Assembly: GCA_030527385.1 (NCBI GenBank) | Contig: JAUNAY010000028.1 | Span: 1-12,569, forward strand | DNA: 12,569 bases | Direction of reading: 5' to 3' | From: Fusobacterium sp. | GTDB lineage: Bacteria > Fusobacteriota > Fusobacteriia > Fusobacteriales > Fusobacteriaceae | Shown here: one piece after another, positions 1 through 6,569 of the stretch | How the letters are laid out: every line of letters begins with the position of its first letter | Position numbering within the stretch: position 1 is the stretch's first letter | Program-made: the position numbers and the translations under genes | Notes under the pieces: generated by a model | What the model saw: the letters and a program-made list of their open reading frames with translations, nothing else | The model's database searches: none | What the model was told of the DNA's origin: nothing

Positions 1-1977
1 AGACAATTAGGAGGAAAATTTAATTTTAAAGCCTTTATAATGTTATTATTTATAATAACAATAGCTATGTCTAGTTCATCTTTCTTAAATGATACAAATA
101 GTAGTGCAAGTGAAGAGATAGGATATACACAATTTATTCAAAAAATTGAAAACTCTGAAATAAAAAAAGTTAATGAAAAAGAAGGGTATGTGTATGGAGA
201 AACTGCACAAACTTCTGATGGAGAAGAGGGAAAAACATTTAAAGCTAGAATGATTACTAATAGATTAGGTGATGATCCTAATATGGTAAAAGTTTTAAAT
301 ACCTATGGAACAGAAGTAGCATCACTTCCTCCACAAGAGTTACCATTCCTTGTAAATATGTTAGTTTCTTGGTTCCCAATGTTACTTTTAATAGGAGTTT
401 GGGTATTTATGCTAAATAGAATGAATAAAGGTGGTGGTGGTGGACCACAAATCTTTAATATGGGAAAATCTAAAGCAAAAGATAATGGAGAAGAGATTTC
501 AAAAGTGACTTTTGCAGATGTTGCTGGAATACCAGAAGCTAAAGTTGAATTAGAAGAGGTTGTTAGCTTCTTAAAAGAGCCAGAAAAATTTAAAAAGATA
601 GGAGCAAAGATACCTAAGGGAGTACTTCTACTAGGAAGACCAGGAACTGGAAAAACTTTGTTAGCTAAAGCAGTTGCAGGAGAAGCTAAGGTACCTTTCT
701 TTAGTATGTCTGGATCTGAATTTGTAGAGATGTTTGTAGGAGTAGGAGCTTCAAGAGTTAGAGATCTATTTAATAAAGCGAGAAAAAGTGCTCCGTGTAT
801 TATATTTATAGATGAAATTGATGCAGTGGGTAGAAAAAGAGGTTCTGGACAAGGTGGAGGAAATGATGAAAGAGAGCAAACTCTAAACCAACTTCTTGTT
901 GAGATGGACGGATTTGGTACTGATGAAACTATCATAGTTTTAGCAGCAACTAACAGACCAGAAATATTAGATAGAGCCTTAATGAGACCGGGAAGATTTG
1001 ATAGACAAGTTGTAGTTGATAATCCAGATATTAAGGGAAGAGAAGAGATTTTAAAAGTTCACGCTAGAGGTAAAAAATTAGCTAAAGATGTAGATCTTTC
1101 TATTATTGCAAAGAAAACTCCTGGATTTGTAGGAGCTGATTTGGCAAATATGTTAAATGAGGCAGCTATTTTGGCAGCTAGATCTGGAAGAGAAGAGATA
1201 AATATGGCAGATTTAGAAGAAGCTTCAGAAAAGGTAAGTATTGGACCTGAAAGAAAATCAAAAGTTGTAATAGAAAAAGAAAGATTGATAACTGCTTATC
1301 ACGAAGCAGGACACGCTCTTATGCACTATTTGTTGCCAAATACAGATCCTGTTCATAAGATTACTATTGTACCTAGAGGAATGGCTGGAGGATTTACAAT
1401 GGCACTTCCAGAAGAGGAGAGAAGCTATAAGTTTAAGAGCGAGTTTTTAGATGAGATCAGAATATTATTTGGAGGAAGAGCAGCAGAGCAAATAGTATTT
1501 AATGATATAACAACAGGGGCAAGTAATGATATAGAAAGAGCCACTGCGATAGCTCACGCCCTAGTAACTAGATTTGGAATGAACAGTAAATTTGGACCAA
1601 TGTTGCTAGATAATACAAAAGAGGGAGATCTTTTCCAACAAAAATATTACAGTGACACTACTGGAAAAGAAGTAGATGATGAGATAAGAAAAATTATTTC
1701 TGATATGTATGCTGAAACTATAAAAATGTTACAAGAAAATTATGATTCTTTAGATAGAGTTTCTAAGGCATTATTAGAAAAAGAAACTTTAAATAGAGAA
1801 GAATTTGAATCTCTTATGAGAGGAGAAGATATATTTAAAGCTAAAGAGGTTGAGGCAGAAAAAGTTGAAACTGTAAAAGAAGAGATAAAAGAAGAAGTAG
1901 TTGAAGATCAAAAAATAGTTGAAAAAGTAGAAGAAAATCAAGAAAAAAATGATATTGTAGAAGAAATAGAAAAATAA
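1..1977 (+). CDS. ftsH: ATP-dependent zinc metalloprotease FtsH (5' end cut by window edge)
   Basis: Membrane-anchored AAA+ protease that extracts and degrades membrane and short-lived cytosolic proteins as a hexamer. The frame is open back to base 1, and the ATG at 40 has no ribosome binding site at a usable distance (AGGAGG at 10-15 is 24 bases away), so the true start is probably upstream. Numbering from that ATG: a first membrane segment spans the start, followed by an extracytoplasmic domain (about 13-103), a second membrane segment (about 104-126) and a glycine-rich linker. The AAA domain has Walker A GRPGTGKT (199-206), the FVGVG pore loop, Walker B IIFIDE (254-259) and arginine fingers R316 and R319. 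The protease domain has HEAGH (421-425) and third zinc ligand D497. The tail is rich in Glu and Lys. Walker A normally reads GPPGTGKT, so Arg at residue 200 is odd. No terminator follows, so some read-through into rpsO is likely. Confidence 0.97.
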   Translation, partial: RQLGGKFNFKAFIMLLFIITIAMSSSSFLNDTNSSASEEIGYTQFIQKIENSEIKKVNEKEGYVYGETAQTSDGEEGKTFKARMITNRLGDDPNMVKVLNTYGTEVASLPPQELPFLVNMLVSWFPMLLLIGVWVFMLNRMNKGGGGGPQIFNMGKSKAKDNGEEISKVTFADVAGIPEAKVELEEVVSFLKEPEKFKKIGAKIPKGVLLLGRPGTGKTLLAKAVAGEAKVPFFSMSGSEFVEMFVGVGASRVRDLFNKARKSAPCIIFIDEIDAVGRKRGSGQGGGNDEREQTLNQLLVEMDGFGTDETIIVLAATNRPEILDRALMRPGRFDRQVVVDNPDIKGREEILKVHARGKKLAKDVDLSIIAKKTPGFVGADLANMLNEAAILAARSGREEINMADLEEASEKVSIGPERKSKVVIEKERLITAYHEAGHALMHYLLPNTDPVHKITIVPRGMAGGFTMALPEEERSYKFKSEFLDEIRILFGGRAAEQIVFNDITTGASNDIERATAIAHALVTRFGMNSKFGPMLLDNTKEGDLFQQKYYSDTTGKEVDDEIRKIISDMYAETIKMLQENYDSLDRVSKALLEKETLNREEFESLMRGEDIFKAKEVEAEKVETVKEEIKEEVVEDQKIVEKVEENQEKNDIVEEIEK

Positions 1978-1980
1978 TTA

Positions 1981-2009
1981 TTTACATTTAATAAAAACTA
2001 TGATAAAAT
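1981..2009 (+). promoter_or_regulatory. rpsO promoter (extended -10)
   Basis: The -35 element TTTACA (1981-1986) is followed by a 17-base spacer and the -10 element TAAAAT (2004-2009), with a TG one base upstream of the -10 (2001-2002). The element starts three bases after the ftsH stop codon. Predicted transcription starts near 2016, just before the leader hairpin. A TATAAT at 2013-2018 is a better -10 by itself, but it has no -35 at correct spacing and would start transcription inside the hairpin. Confidence 0.65.
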
Positions 2010-2020
2010 AAGTATAATTT

Positions 2021-2058
2021 GAGCTCAGTTTTACGATTAGCCCCGTATTACTTAGCTT
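2021..2058 (+). promoter_or_regulatory. Leader hairpin of rpsO, candidate S15 autoregulatory structure
   Basis: GAGCTCAG (2021-2028) pairs with CTTAGCTT (2051-2058) with one G-U pair and one mismatch. After a small internal loop, TACG (2032-2035) pairs with CGTA (2044-2047) around an eight-base loop. No T-run follows, so this is not a terminator. It lies in the 5' untranslated region, ending 16 bases before the ribosome binding site. Many bacteria let free S15 bind its own leader to block translation, using leader folds that differ between lineages. A role here is inference. Confidence 0.5.
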
Positions 2059-2090
2059 AGATAATTTAATAATTAGGAGGAATCATTAAA

Positions 2091-2354
2091 ATGGCTATGA
2101 GAAGTAAAGCAGAAATAATCAAAGAATATGGAAAATTTGAAGGAGATACTGGATCAACTGAAGTGCAAATCGCTCTTTTAACAGAAAAAATTAACCACTT
2201 AACAGATCACCTAAGAGTTCATAAAAAAGATTTCCACTCAAGATTAGGACTTCTTAAAATGGTAGGACAAAGAAAAAGATTACTAGCTTACCTAACTAAG
2301 AAAGATCTTGAAGGATACAGAAGCCTTATCGCAAGACTTGGAATCAGAAAATAG
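2091..2354 (+). CDS. rpsO: Small ribosomal subunit protein S15
   Basis: Primary 16S rRNA-binding protein of the 30S platform, which nucleates assembly at the three-way junction of helices 20-22. The 87 residues match the usual length (about 88). The family core is intact: GDTGSTEVQIALL (18-30), INHLTDHL (34-41) and HKKDFHS (44-50). The rRNA-contact residues equivalent to E. coli H42, D49 and S52 (counting Met as 1) are H40, D47 and S50. A small deviation is HSRLGLL where most proteins have HSRRGLL. The ATG at 2091 is preceded by AGGAGG (2075-2080) ten bases away; the second ATG at 2097 would be too far, so 2091 is preferred. The gene has its own promoter and terminator, so it is at least partly a single-gene unit downstream of ftsH, probably with autogenous control through the leader hairpin. 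Confidence 0.98.
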   Translation: MAMRSKAEIIKEYGKFEGDTGSTEVQIALLTEKINHLTDHLRVHKKDFHSRLGLLKMVGQRKRLLAYLTKKDLEGYRSLIARLGIRK

Positions 2355-2370
2355 TTATTTAAAGCAGTTG

Positions 2371-2399
2371 AAAAACGAGGATATTTCCTCGTTTTTTTT
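2371..2399 (+). terminator. Intrinsic terminator after rpsO
   Basis: CGAGGA (2376-2381), loop TATT, TCCTCG (2386-2391), then eight T residues (2392-2399). Five A residues before the stem can extend it by pairing with the T-run. It separates rpsO from the next gene. Confidence 0.93.
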
Positions 2400-2424
2400 G
2401 TAGTGTTAAAAATATAAAAATAAA

Positions 2425-2453
2425 TTGAAATTTTAACAAATATGAAGTATCCT
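2425..2453 (+). promoter_or_regulatory. Candidate promoter for the YibE/F gene
   Basis: TTGAAA (2425-2430), a 17-base spacer and TATCCT (2448-2453), lying between the rpsO terminator and the next gene. The -35 matches five of six consensus positions, the -10 four of six. A promoter is needed here because of the terminator, but in such AT-rich DNA the exact element is uncertain. Confidence 0.4.
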
Positions 2454-2493
2454 ATTAATTAATGAAGAGTAAAGAAAATTGTAGGAGAGGATT

Positions 2494-3573
2494 ATGAAAA
2501 AATTTATATTAACCGTACTGATAATATTTTCAATATTTTCTATAAATGTTTTAGCTCAAGAGGAATACTTGAGGGGAAAAATTTTAAAACTTGAAGACTG
2601 TCTTTCACCAGAGGAAGAGGTTGAGGAGTTAAAAGAAATAATGCTGTATAGTGTAGTTATAGATGAGGGACCTAGAAAAGGTGATACAATTCTTGTGGAG
2701 TTTCCTATTTATAGAGAAGAAGCTTTTAATATAAATGTAAAAGAGGGAGATAGAGTTGTATTATATTATGAAGTAGATGAAGAGGGAAATGAGAAATATT
2801 ATATAGCTGATATTGATAAAAGATTAGGCATATGCTATTTGACAGGTATTTTTGTATTAATAGTTTTAATTATTGCAAAATTTAAGGGATTTAAAGCTAT
2901 GGTAGCTCTTCTTCTTGTAATATTATTTATATATAAATTATTTTTGCCTAAGATAATAGAGGGCTATTCTCCAATATTACTTTCTGTGATTGTAGCACTC
3001 TTTGCATCTGTAATAACTATATATTTGATGACAGGATTTAATAAAAAGGGAATAGTAGCCATTTTAGGCTCTTTTGGAGGGGTAATAATAGCAGGTGGAC
3101 TATCTTATATATTTGTAAATTCTATGAGACTTACTGGATATGTGACTACTGAAACATTAAATTCAGCTTCTATGTTGGTAGGAATAGATGTTAAAGAGAT
3201 GATTTCAGCTGGAGTTATACTTGGAAGTATGGGAGCTGTTATGGACGTAGCAATGTCAATAGCATCAGCTTTAAATGAGTTAAAGGAAAAAAATAGATAC
3301 CTTCATAGCAGGGAGTTATTCTATTCAGGAATGAGAATAGGTAGCGATATTATTGGAACGATGATAAATACCTTAATACTTGCATATATAGGAAGCAGTT
3401 TGATGACTTCAATATTTATATATATGCAAAAAGATCAGTATCCATCAATAAGAATATTGAATTTTGAATCAATAGTGGTAGAAATTTTAAGAGCATTTTG
3501 TGGAAGTATTGGAATTTTAGTTGCTGTTCCTTTTACTGCATATATAGCATCTAGGATTTATTCAAAAAAATAA
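2494..3573 (+). CDS. YibE/F family multi-span membrane protein, function unknown
   Basis: Integral membrane protein of the YibE/F family, which has no settled biochemical role. A signal peptide is visible (positive MKK start, hydrophobic core, likely cleavage after VLA at residues 19-21). It is followed by an extracytoplasmic domain of about 90 residues rich in Glu, Asp and Lys, then roughly seven hydrophobic spans from residue 111 to the C-terminus. The family signature is clear: GVILGSMGAVMDVAMSIASA (240-259), then a GMRIGSDIIGTMINTLILAY-like stretch about 35 residues later. D251 within the membrane signature is a candidate functional residue. The ATG is preceded by TAGGAGAGG (2482-2490). 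A terminator lies upstream and a long gap downstream, so it is probably transcribed alone. No clear terminator follows it. The family call is firm; any substrate would be a guess. Confidence 0.9.
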   Translation: MKKFILTVLIIFSIFSINVLAQEEYLRGKILKLEDCLSPEEEVEELKEIMLYSVVIDEGPRKGDTILVEFPIYREEAFNINVKEGDRVVLYYEVDEEGNEKYYIADIDKRLGICYLTGIFVLIVLIIAKFKGFKAMVALLLVILFIYKLFLPKIIEGYSPILLSVIVALFASVITIYLMTGFNKKGIVAILGSFGGVIIAGGLSYIFVNSMRLTGYVTTETLNSASMLVGIDVKEMISAGVILGSMGAVMDVAMSIASALNELKEKNRYLHSRELFYSGMRIGSDIIGTMINTLILAYIGSSLMTSIFIYMQKDQYPSIRILNFESIVVEILRAFCGSIGILVAVPFTAYIASRIYSKK

Positions 3574-3674
3574 AAAATAAAAATTTTTTTCAAAAAAATA
3601 ATAAAAGAAAATTTCTGAATTATACCAAAAAAATAGTATTTATGTATGTAAAATGTTCTCTTAACTAATCATAT

Positions 3675-3705
3675 ATAAAATTTATATCTCCTATATAAAT
3701 TTTAT
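3675..3705. repeat. 13-bp perfect inverted repeat
   Basis: ATAAAATTTATAT (3675-3687) and ATATAAATTTTAT (3693-3705) flank the five-base centre CTCCT. It is purely A/T in the arms and has no T-run after it, so it does not look like an efficient terminator. It ends four bases before the -35 of a candidate promoter, a position suited to an activator or repressor site. It could equally be an UP-like AT-rich element or a weak hairpin ending the YibE/F transcript. Confidence 0.6.
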
Positions 3706-3709
3706 AAAT

Positions 3710-3738
3710 TTGACTAAAAGCCTAATAAATAGTACATT
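3710..3738 (+). promoter_or_regulatory. Candidate upstream promoter for the dpp operon
   Basis: TTGACT (3710-3715), a 17-base spacer and TACATT (3733-3738). The -35 matches five of six positions and the -10 four of six. It would give a leader of about 200 bases. It directly follows the inverted repeat at 3675-3705. Confidence 0.35.
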
Positions 3739-3795
3739 CTTTTTATGTGCTAAATTCTGAAATGCAAAATTTAAGGAATATAATAAAAATAGGAC

Positions 3796-3823
3796 TTTAC
3801 ATATTTAAAAAATGTTGTATCCT
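3796..3823 (+). promoter_or_regulatory. Candidate downstream promoter for the dpp operon
   Basis: TTTACA (3796-3801), a 16-base spacer and TATCCT (3818-3823). The -35 matches five of six positions and the -10 four of six. It would give a leader of a little over 100 bases. It may act instead of or together with the element at 3710-3738. Confidence 0.35.
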
Positions 3824-3886
3824 TAATATATAAAGAGTATTCTTTTAGTTAGGAAAAAACCATAAGAGTACATTTTGTAAAAAAGG

Positions 3887-3912
3887 CATTTTGGAAGCCA
3901 AATTTCAAAATG
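3887..3912 (+). repeat. Small hairpin in the dppA leader
   Basis: CATTTTG (3887-3893) pairs with CAAAATG (3906-3912), extended by three further pairs including one G-U, around the loop GCCAAA. A competing fold, TTTGG/CCAAA with loop AAG (3891-3903), uses part of the same bases. It ends 18 bases before the dppA ribosome binding site. It may be an mRNA stability or translation element; no function can be shown. Confidence 0.4.
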
Positions 3913-3942
3913 AAAAATTAAAAATATTTTAGGAGGAAAAGT

Positions 3943-5487
3943 ATGAAAAAGAAGCTACATCTATTACTTATGGCATTATTGTCAGTATTCCTTTTTGTTT
4001 CTTGTGGAGGAGAAAAAGGAGCAAGTTCTGAAAACGGGAAAGTTAGAGATACTCTAGTAGTTGCAAATGGAGCAGATGCAAAATCATTAGACCCACACGC
4101 AACTAACGATGCACCATCATCAAAAGTAACAGTTCAAATCTACAACAGTTTAGTAGATCAAGATGATAATATGAATGTTATACCAGCTCTAGCAGAAAGC
4201 TGGGAACAACCTGATGGAGTAACAACTATTTTCCACTTAAGAAAAGGAGTTAAATTCCACAACGGTGAACCATTAACAGCAAAAGACGTTAAATTTAGTT
4301 TAGATAGAATGAAAAACTCACCTCAAGTTTCTCACATTGTTGGAACTTTAGATAGAGTAGAAGTGGTTGATGACAATACAGTTAAAGTTATAACTAAACA
4401 ACCATTTGGAGGATTATTAAGTCACTTAAGTCACCCAACTGCAGCAATCTTAAATGAAAAAGCAGTTAAAGAGTATGGAGATTCATATGGACAACATCCA
4501 GTAGGAACAGGACCATATAAATTTGTATCTTGGGCATCAGGAGATAGAATTGTTCTTGAAGCAAACCCTGATTACTTCTTAGGAGAAACTCCTATAAAAA
4601 ATGTAGTTATCAAAGCAATATCTGAAGCTACAAACAGAACTATCGGACTTGAAACTGGTGAAATTGATATCGCTTATGATATTGAAGGAATGGATAAAGA
4701 TAGAATAAGAGAAGATAAAAATCTAGTATTCTTAGAAGAACCATCATTAGGAATTGACTACATCGGATTTAACACTGCTAAAGCACCTTTCAACGATGTT
4801 AGAGTAAGACAAGCAATTGCTATGACAATCAATGCAGATGCTATCATTGAAGCAGTATACAAAGGATCAGCTACTAAGTCAAATTCATTAATAGGACCAA
4901 AAGTATTTGGACATACTACTGATGCTAAAGCTTGGGAAGTAAATATTGAAAAAGCAAAACAACTTCTTGCAGAAGCTGGATATCCAAATGGATTCAAAAG
5001 CAAAATTTGGATTAACGAAAACCCTGAAAGAAGAGACGTTGCTGTAATCGTACAAGATCAATTAAGAGCTATTGGAGTAGATATTGCAGTAGAAACTCTT
5101 GAATGGGGAGCTTACCTAGAAGGAACAGCAAGAGGAGATCACGATATGTTTATTCTTGGTTGGGTTGCTGTAACTGGAGATGCTGATTATGGACTATTCC
5201 CATTACTACACTCTTCTTGTTTTGGTGGAGCAGGAAACAGAGCATTCTACAATAATCCAAAAGTTGATGAGTTATTACTAAAAGCTAGAAACTCAAATGA
5301 CCAAGAAGAAAGAAAAGCTCTATACAGAGAAGTACAAATCATTGCACAAGAGGAAGTACCTTATTATGTAACAGCATTTAAAGAACAAAACGTTGGACTA
5401 CAAAAATATGTTGAAAACTTCAAACAAAGACCAGCAGGACACCATAGATTATATGGAGTTAAATTTAAAGAAAATGCTGATAAATAG
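3943..5487 (+). CDS. dppA: Peptide-type ABC transporter substrate-binding lipoprotein
   Basis: Extracytoplasmic solute-binding protein of family 5 (SBP_bac_5), which captures di- or oligopeptides (or related small molecules such as glutathione) and delivers them to the permease. The lipoprotein signal is clear: MKKK, a hydrophobic stretch, lipobox LFVSC with C21 as the lipidated residue, then a Gly/Ser-rich linker. Family landmarks include ALAESW (82-87), the FHLRKGVKFHNGEPLTAKDV stretch soon after, and GTGPYKF near the middle. The 514 residues are normal length. The ribosome binding site AGGAGG (3931-3936) is six bases from the ATG. The gene is first in a five-gene transporter operon. It is rich in AAC, TTC, CAC and ATC codons, unlike yibE/F or the ROK gene, as expected for a highly expressed protein. 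The exact substrate cannot be read from sequence, so the dppA name is by operon analogy. Confidence 0.93.
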   Translation: MKKKLHLLLMALLSVFLFVSCGGEKGASSENGKVRDTLVVANGADAKSLDPHATNDAPSSKVTVQIYNSLVDQDDNMNVIPALAESWEQPDGVTTIFHLRKGVKFHNGEPLTAKDVKFSLDRMKNSPQVSHIVGTLDRVEVVDDNTVKVITKQPFGGLLSHLSHPTAAILNEKAVKEYGDSYGQHPVGTGPYKFVSWASGDRIVLEANPDYFLGETPIKNVVIKAISEATNRTIGLETGEIDIAYDIEGMDKDRIREDKNLVFLEEPSLGIDYIGFNTAKAPFNDVRVRQAIAMTINADAIIEAVYKGSATKSNSLIGPKVFGHTTDAKAWEVNIEKAKQLLAEAGYPNGFKSKIWINENPERRDVAVIVQDQLRAIGVDIAVETLEWGAYLEGTARGDHDMFILGWVAVTGDADYGLFPLLHSSCFGGAGNRAFYNNPKVDELLLKARNSNDQEERKALYREVQIIAQEEVPYYVTAFKEQNVGLQKYVENFKQRPAGHHRLYGVKFKENADK

Positions 5488-5496
5488 TTAGTAAAA

Positions 5497-5530
5497 AAGG
5501 GGCTGCATCTATATTTAGAGTCAGCCCTTT
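5497..5530 (+). promoter_or_regulatory. Hairpin between dppA and dppB (attenuator or mRNA-stabilising)
   Basis: AAGGGGCTG (5497-5505) pairs with CAGCCCTTT (5522-5530), with one G-U pair. Inside the loop, TCTA pairs with TAGA around TATT. No T-run follows directly (TAAAATAATTTT); a T7 run comes only at 5549-5555. It starts nine bases after the dppA stop. This fits a leaky terminator or 3' stabiliser that leaves more dppA message than permease and ATPase message, a common arrangement in ABC importer operons. Confidence 0.65.
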
Positions 5531-5585
5531 AAAATAATTTTAGGACAGTTTTTTTATTTAGTTAGGTATATTTTAAAATCGAAGA

Positions 5586-5627
5586 AAGGAGAGAACACTT
5601 TAAAAAGTTAAAGTGTCGTGCTAAAAG
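5586..5627 (+). promoter_or_regulatory. Distant ribosome binding site and hairpin before the dppB start
   Basis: AAGGAG (5586-5591) is the only good Shine-Dalgarno sequence, yet it lies 36 bases from the dppB ATG. Between them is a perfect 9-bp hairpin, ACACTTTAA (5595-5603), loop AAAG, TTAAAGTGT (5608-5616). Folding would remove 22 bases and leave 14 between the two. A stop codon TAA in frame at 5622-5624 rules out an earlier dppB start. No other start codon after this site opens a frame of useful length. Confidence 0.6.
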
Positions 5628-6554
5628 ATGCATAAATATGTATTAAGAAGACTTTTATTACTTATTCCTGTTCTATTAGGAGTATCACTTTTAGTTTTTA
5701 CAATTATGTCATTGACTCCAGGGGATCCAGCTCAATTAATACTAGGAGAAAATGCACCTAAAGAAGCAGTTTTAAAACTAAGAGAAGAGATGGGATTAAA
5801 TGACCCATTTTTAGTTCAATATTTTAGATTTGTTGGAAAAGCTATATTAGGAGATTTTGGTAGATCATATACAACAGGTAGAGAGGTATTTGGAGAAATA
5901 TTCTCAAGATTCCCAAATACGCTTGTTCTAGCAGTTATAGGAATCTTTATTTCAGTTTGTATAGGAATACCAGTAGGAATTATTTCAGCTACAAGACAAT
6001 ATTCATTCTTAGATAGTTTTAGTATGGTATTAGCATTATTAGGAGTTTCAATGCCAGTATTCTGGTTAGGATTAATGCTTATCCTTACTTTCTCTGTAAA
6101 ACTTGGTTGGCTTCCTTCAGGAGGATTTGATGGATTGGCAAGTTTGATTCTACCATCAGCAACTCTTGGAGTTGGTTCGGCAGCGATTATAACAAGAATG
6201 ACTCGTTCGTCAATGCTTGAGGTAATTAGACAAGATTATATCAGAACTGCAAGAGCTAAAGGGGTAGCAGAAAAAGTGGTTATAAATAAACACGCTTTAA
6301 AAAATGCACTTATCCCTATTATCACAGTTGTAGGATTACAATTTGGAGGTCTTCTTGGAGGAGCTGTTTTAACTGAATCTGTATATTCTTGGCCAGGAGT
6401 AGGAAGACTTATGGTTGACGCTATCAGACAAAAAGATACTCCGACAGTATTGGCAGCAGTTGTGTTCTTAGCAGCAACATTCAGTATCGTAAATCTATTA
6501 GTAGATATATTATATGCTTATGTTGATCCAAGAATCAAGTCACAATACAAGTAG
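5628..6554 (+). CDS. dppB: Peptide-type ABC transporter permease (DppB-like)
   Basis: One of two inner-membrane permease subunits that form the translocation path for the substrate delivered by the binding protein. The 308 residues and the opening MHKYVLRRLLLLIPVLLGVS are typical of DppB/OppB/GsiC. About six hydrophobic spans are visible. A large extracytoplasmic loop follows the first span, with the family pattern of TPGDPA and later LREEMGLNDP. The EAA loop that docks onto the ATPases is YIRTARAKG (204-212), in the BPD_transp_1 domain. The C-terminus has YAYVDPRIK, the usual DPR ending. The start has no close ribosome binding site (see the hairpin element before it). An in-frame TAA six bases upstream excludes an earlier start. 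dppC follows after 15 bases, indicating cotranscription. Confidence 0.95.
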   Translation: MHKYVLRRLLLLIPVLLGVSLLVFTIMSLTPGDPAQLILGENAPKEAVLKLREEMGLNDPFLVQYFRFVGKAILGDFGRSYTTGREVFGEIFSRFPNTLVLAVIGIFISVCIGIPVGIISATRQYSFLDSFSMVLALLGVSMPVFWLGLMLILTFSVKLGWLPSGGFDGLASLILPSATLGVGSAAIITRMTRSSMLEVIRQDYIRTARAKGVAEKVVINKHALKNALIPIITVVGLQFGGLLGGAVLTESVYSWPGVGRLMVDAIRQKDTPTVLAAVVFLAATFSIVNLLVDILYAYVDPRIKSQYK

Positions 6555-6569
6555 TAAGGAGGATTAATA

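Larger units (their letters stand above)
3574..3942. other. 369-bp gene-free AT-rich region upstream of the peptide transporter
   Basis: No reading frame with a ribosome binding site was found on either strand. The region holds a 13-bp inverted repeat, two candidate promoters, a small hairpin close to the next start codon and the dppA ribosome binding site AGGAGG (3931-3936). The octamer AGTACATT occurs twice (3731-3738 and 3867-3874). No riboswitch family was recognised, and no GC-rich terminator is present for the preceding gene. Confidence 0.7.

Noticed and set aside
40..42. ATG at 40 as the true ftsH start
   Set aside because: There is no ribosome binding site at 5-12 bases, the frame stays open to base 1 with FtsH-like basic residues before the membrane segment, and the ATG lies inside that segment.
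303..935. Long antisense reading frame of 210 codons opposite ftsH
   Set aside because: It is a shadow of the ftsH AAA domain: low-complexity Ser/Pro/Leu content, no ribosome binding site, and FtsH motifs explain the DNA on the + strand.
2013..2018. Perfect TATAAT as the rpsO -10
   Set aside because: No -35 lies at 16-18 bases, and transcription would begin within the leader hairpin; the TTTACA-17-TAAAAT extended promoter is better.
5557..5566. TTTAGTTAGG shared with 3844-3853 as a common leader element
   Set aside because: A single 10-base match between two AT-rich leaders is not far from chance, and it has no symmetry or consistent position relative to the starts.
5542..5572. Internal promoter before dppB (TATATT at 5567-5572)
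   Set aside because: There is no acceptable -35; the nearest candidate, AGGACA (5542-5547), has a 19-base spacer and a poor match.
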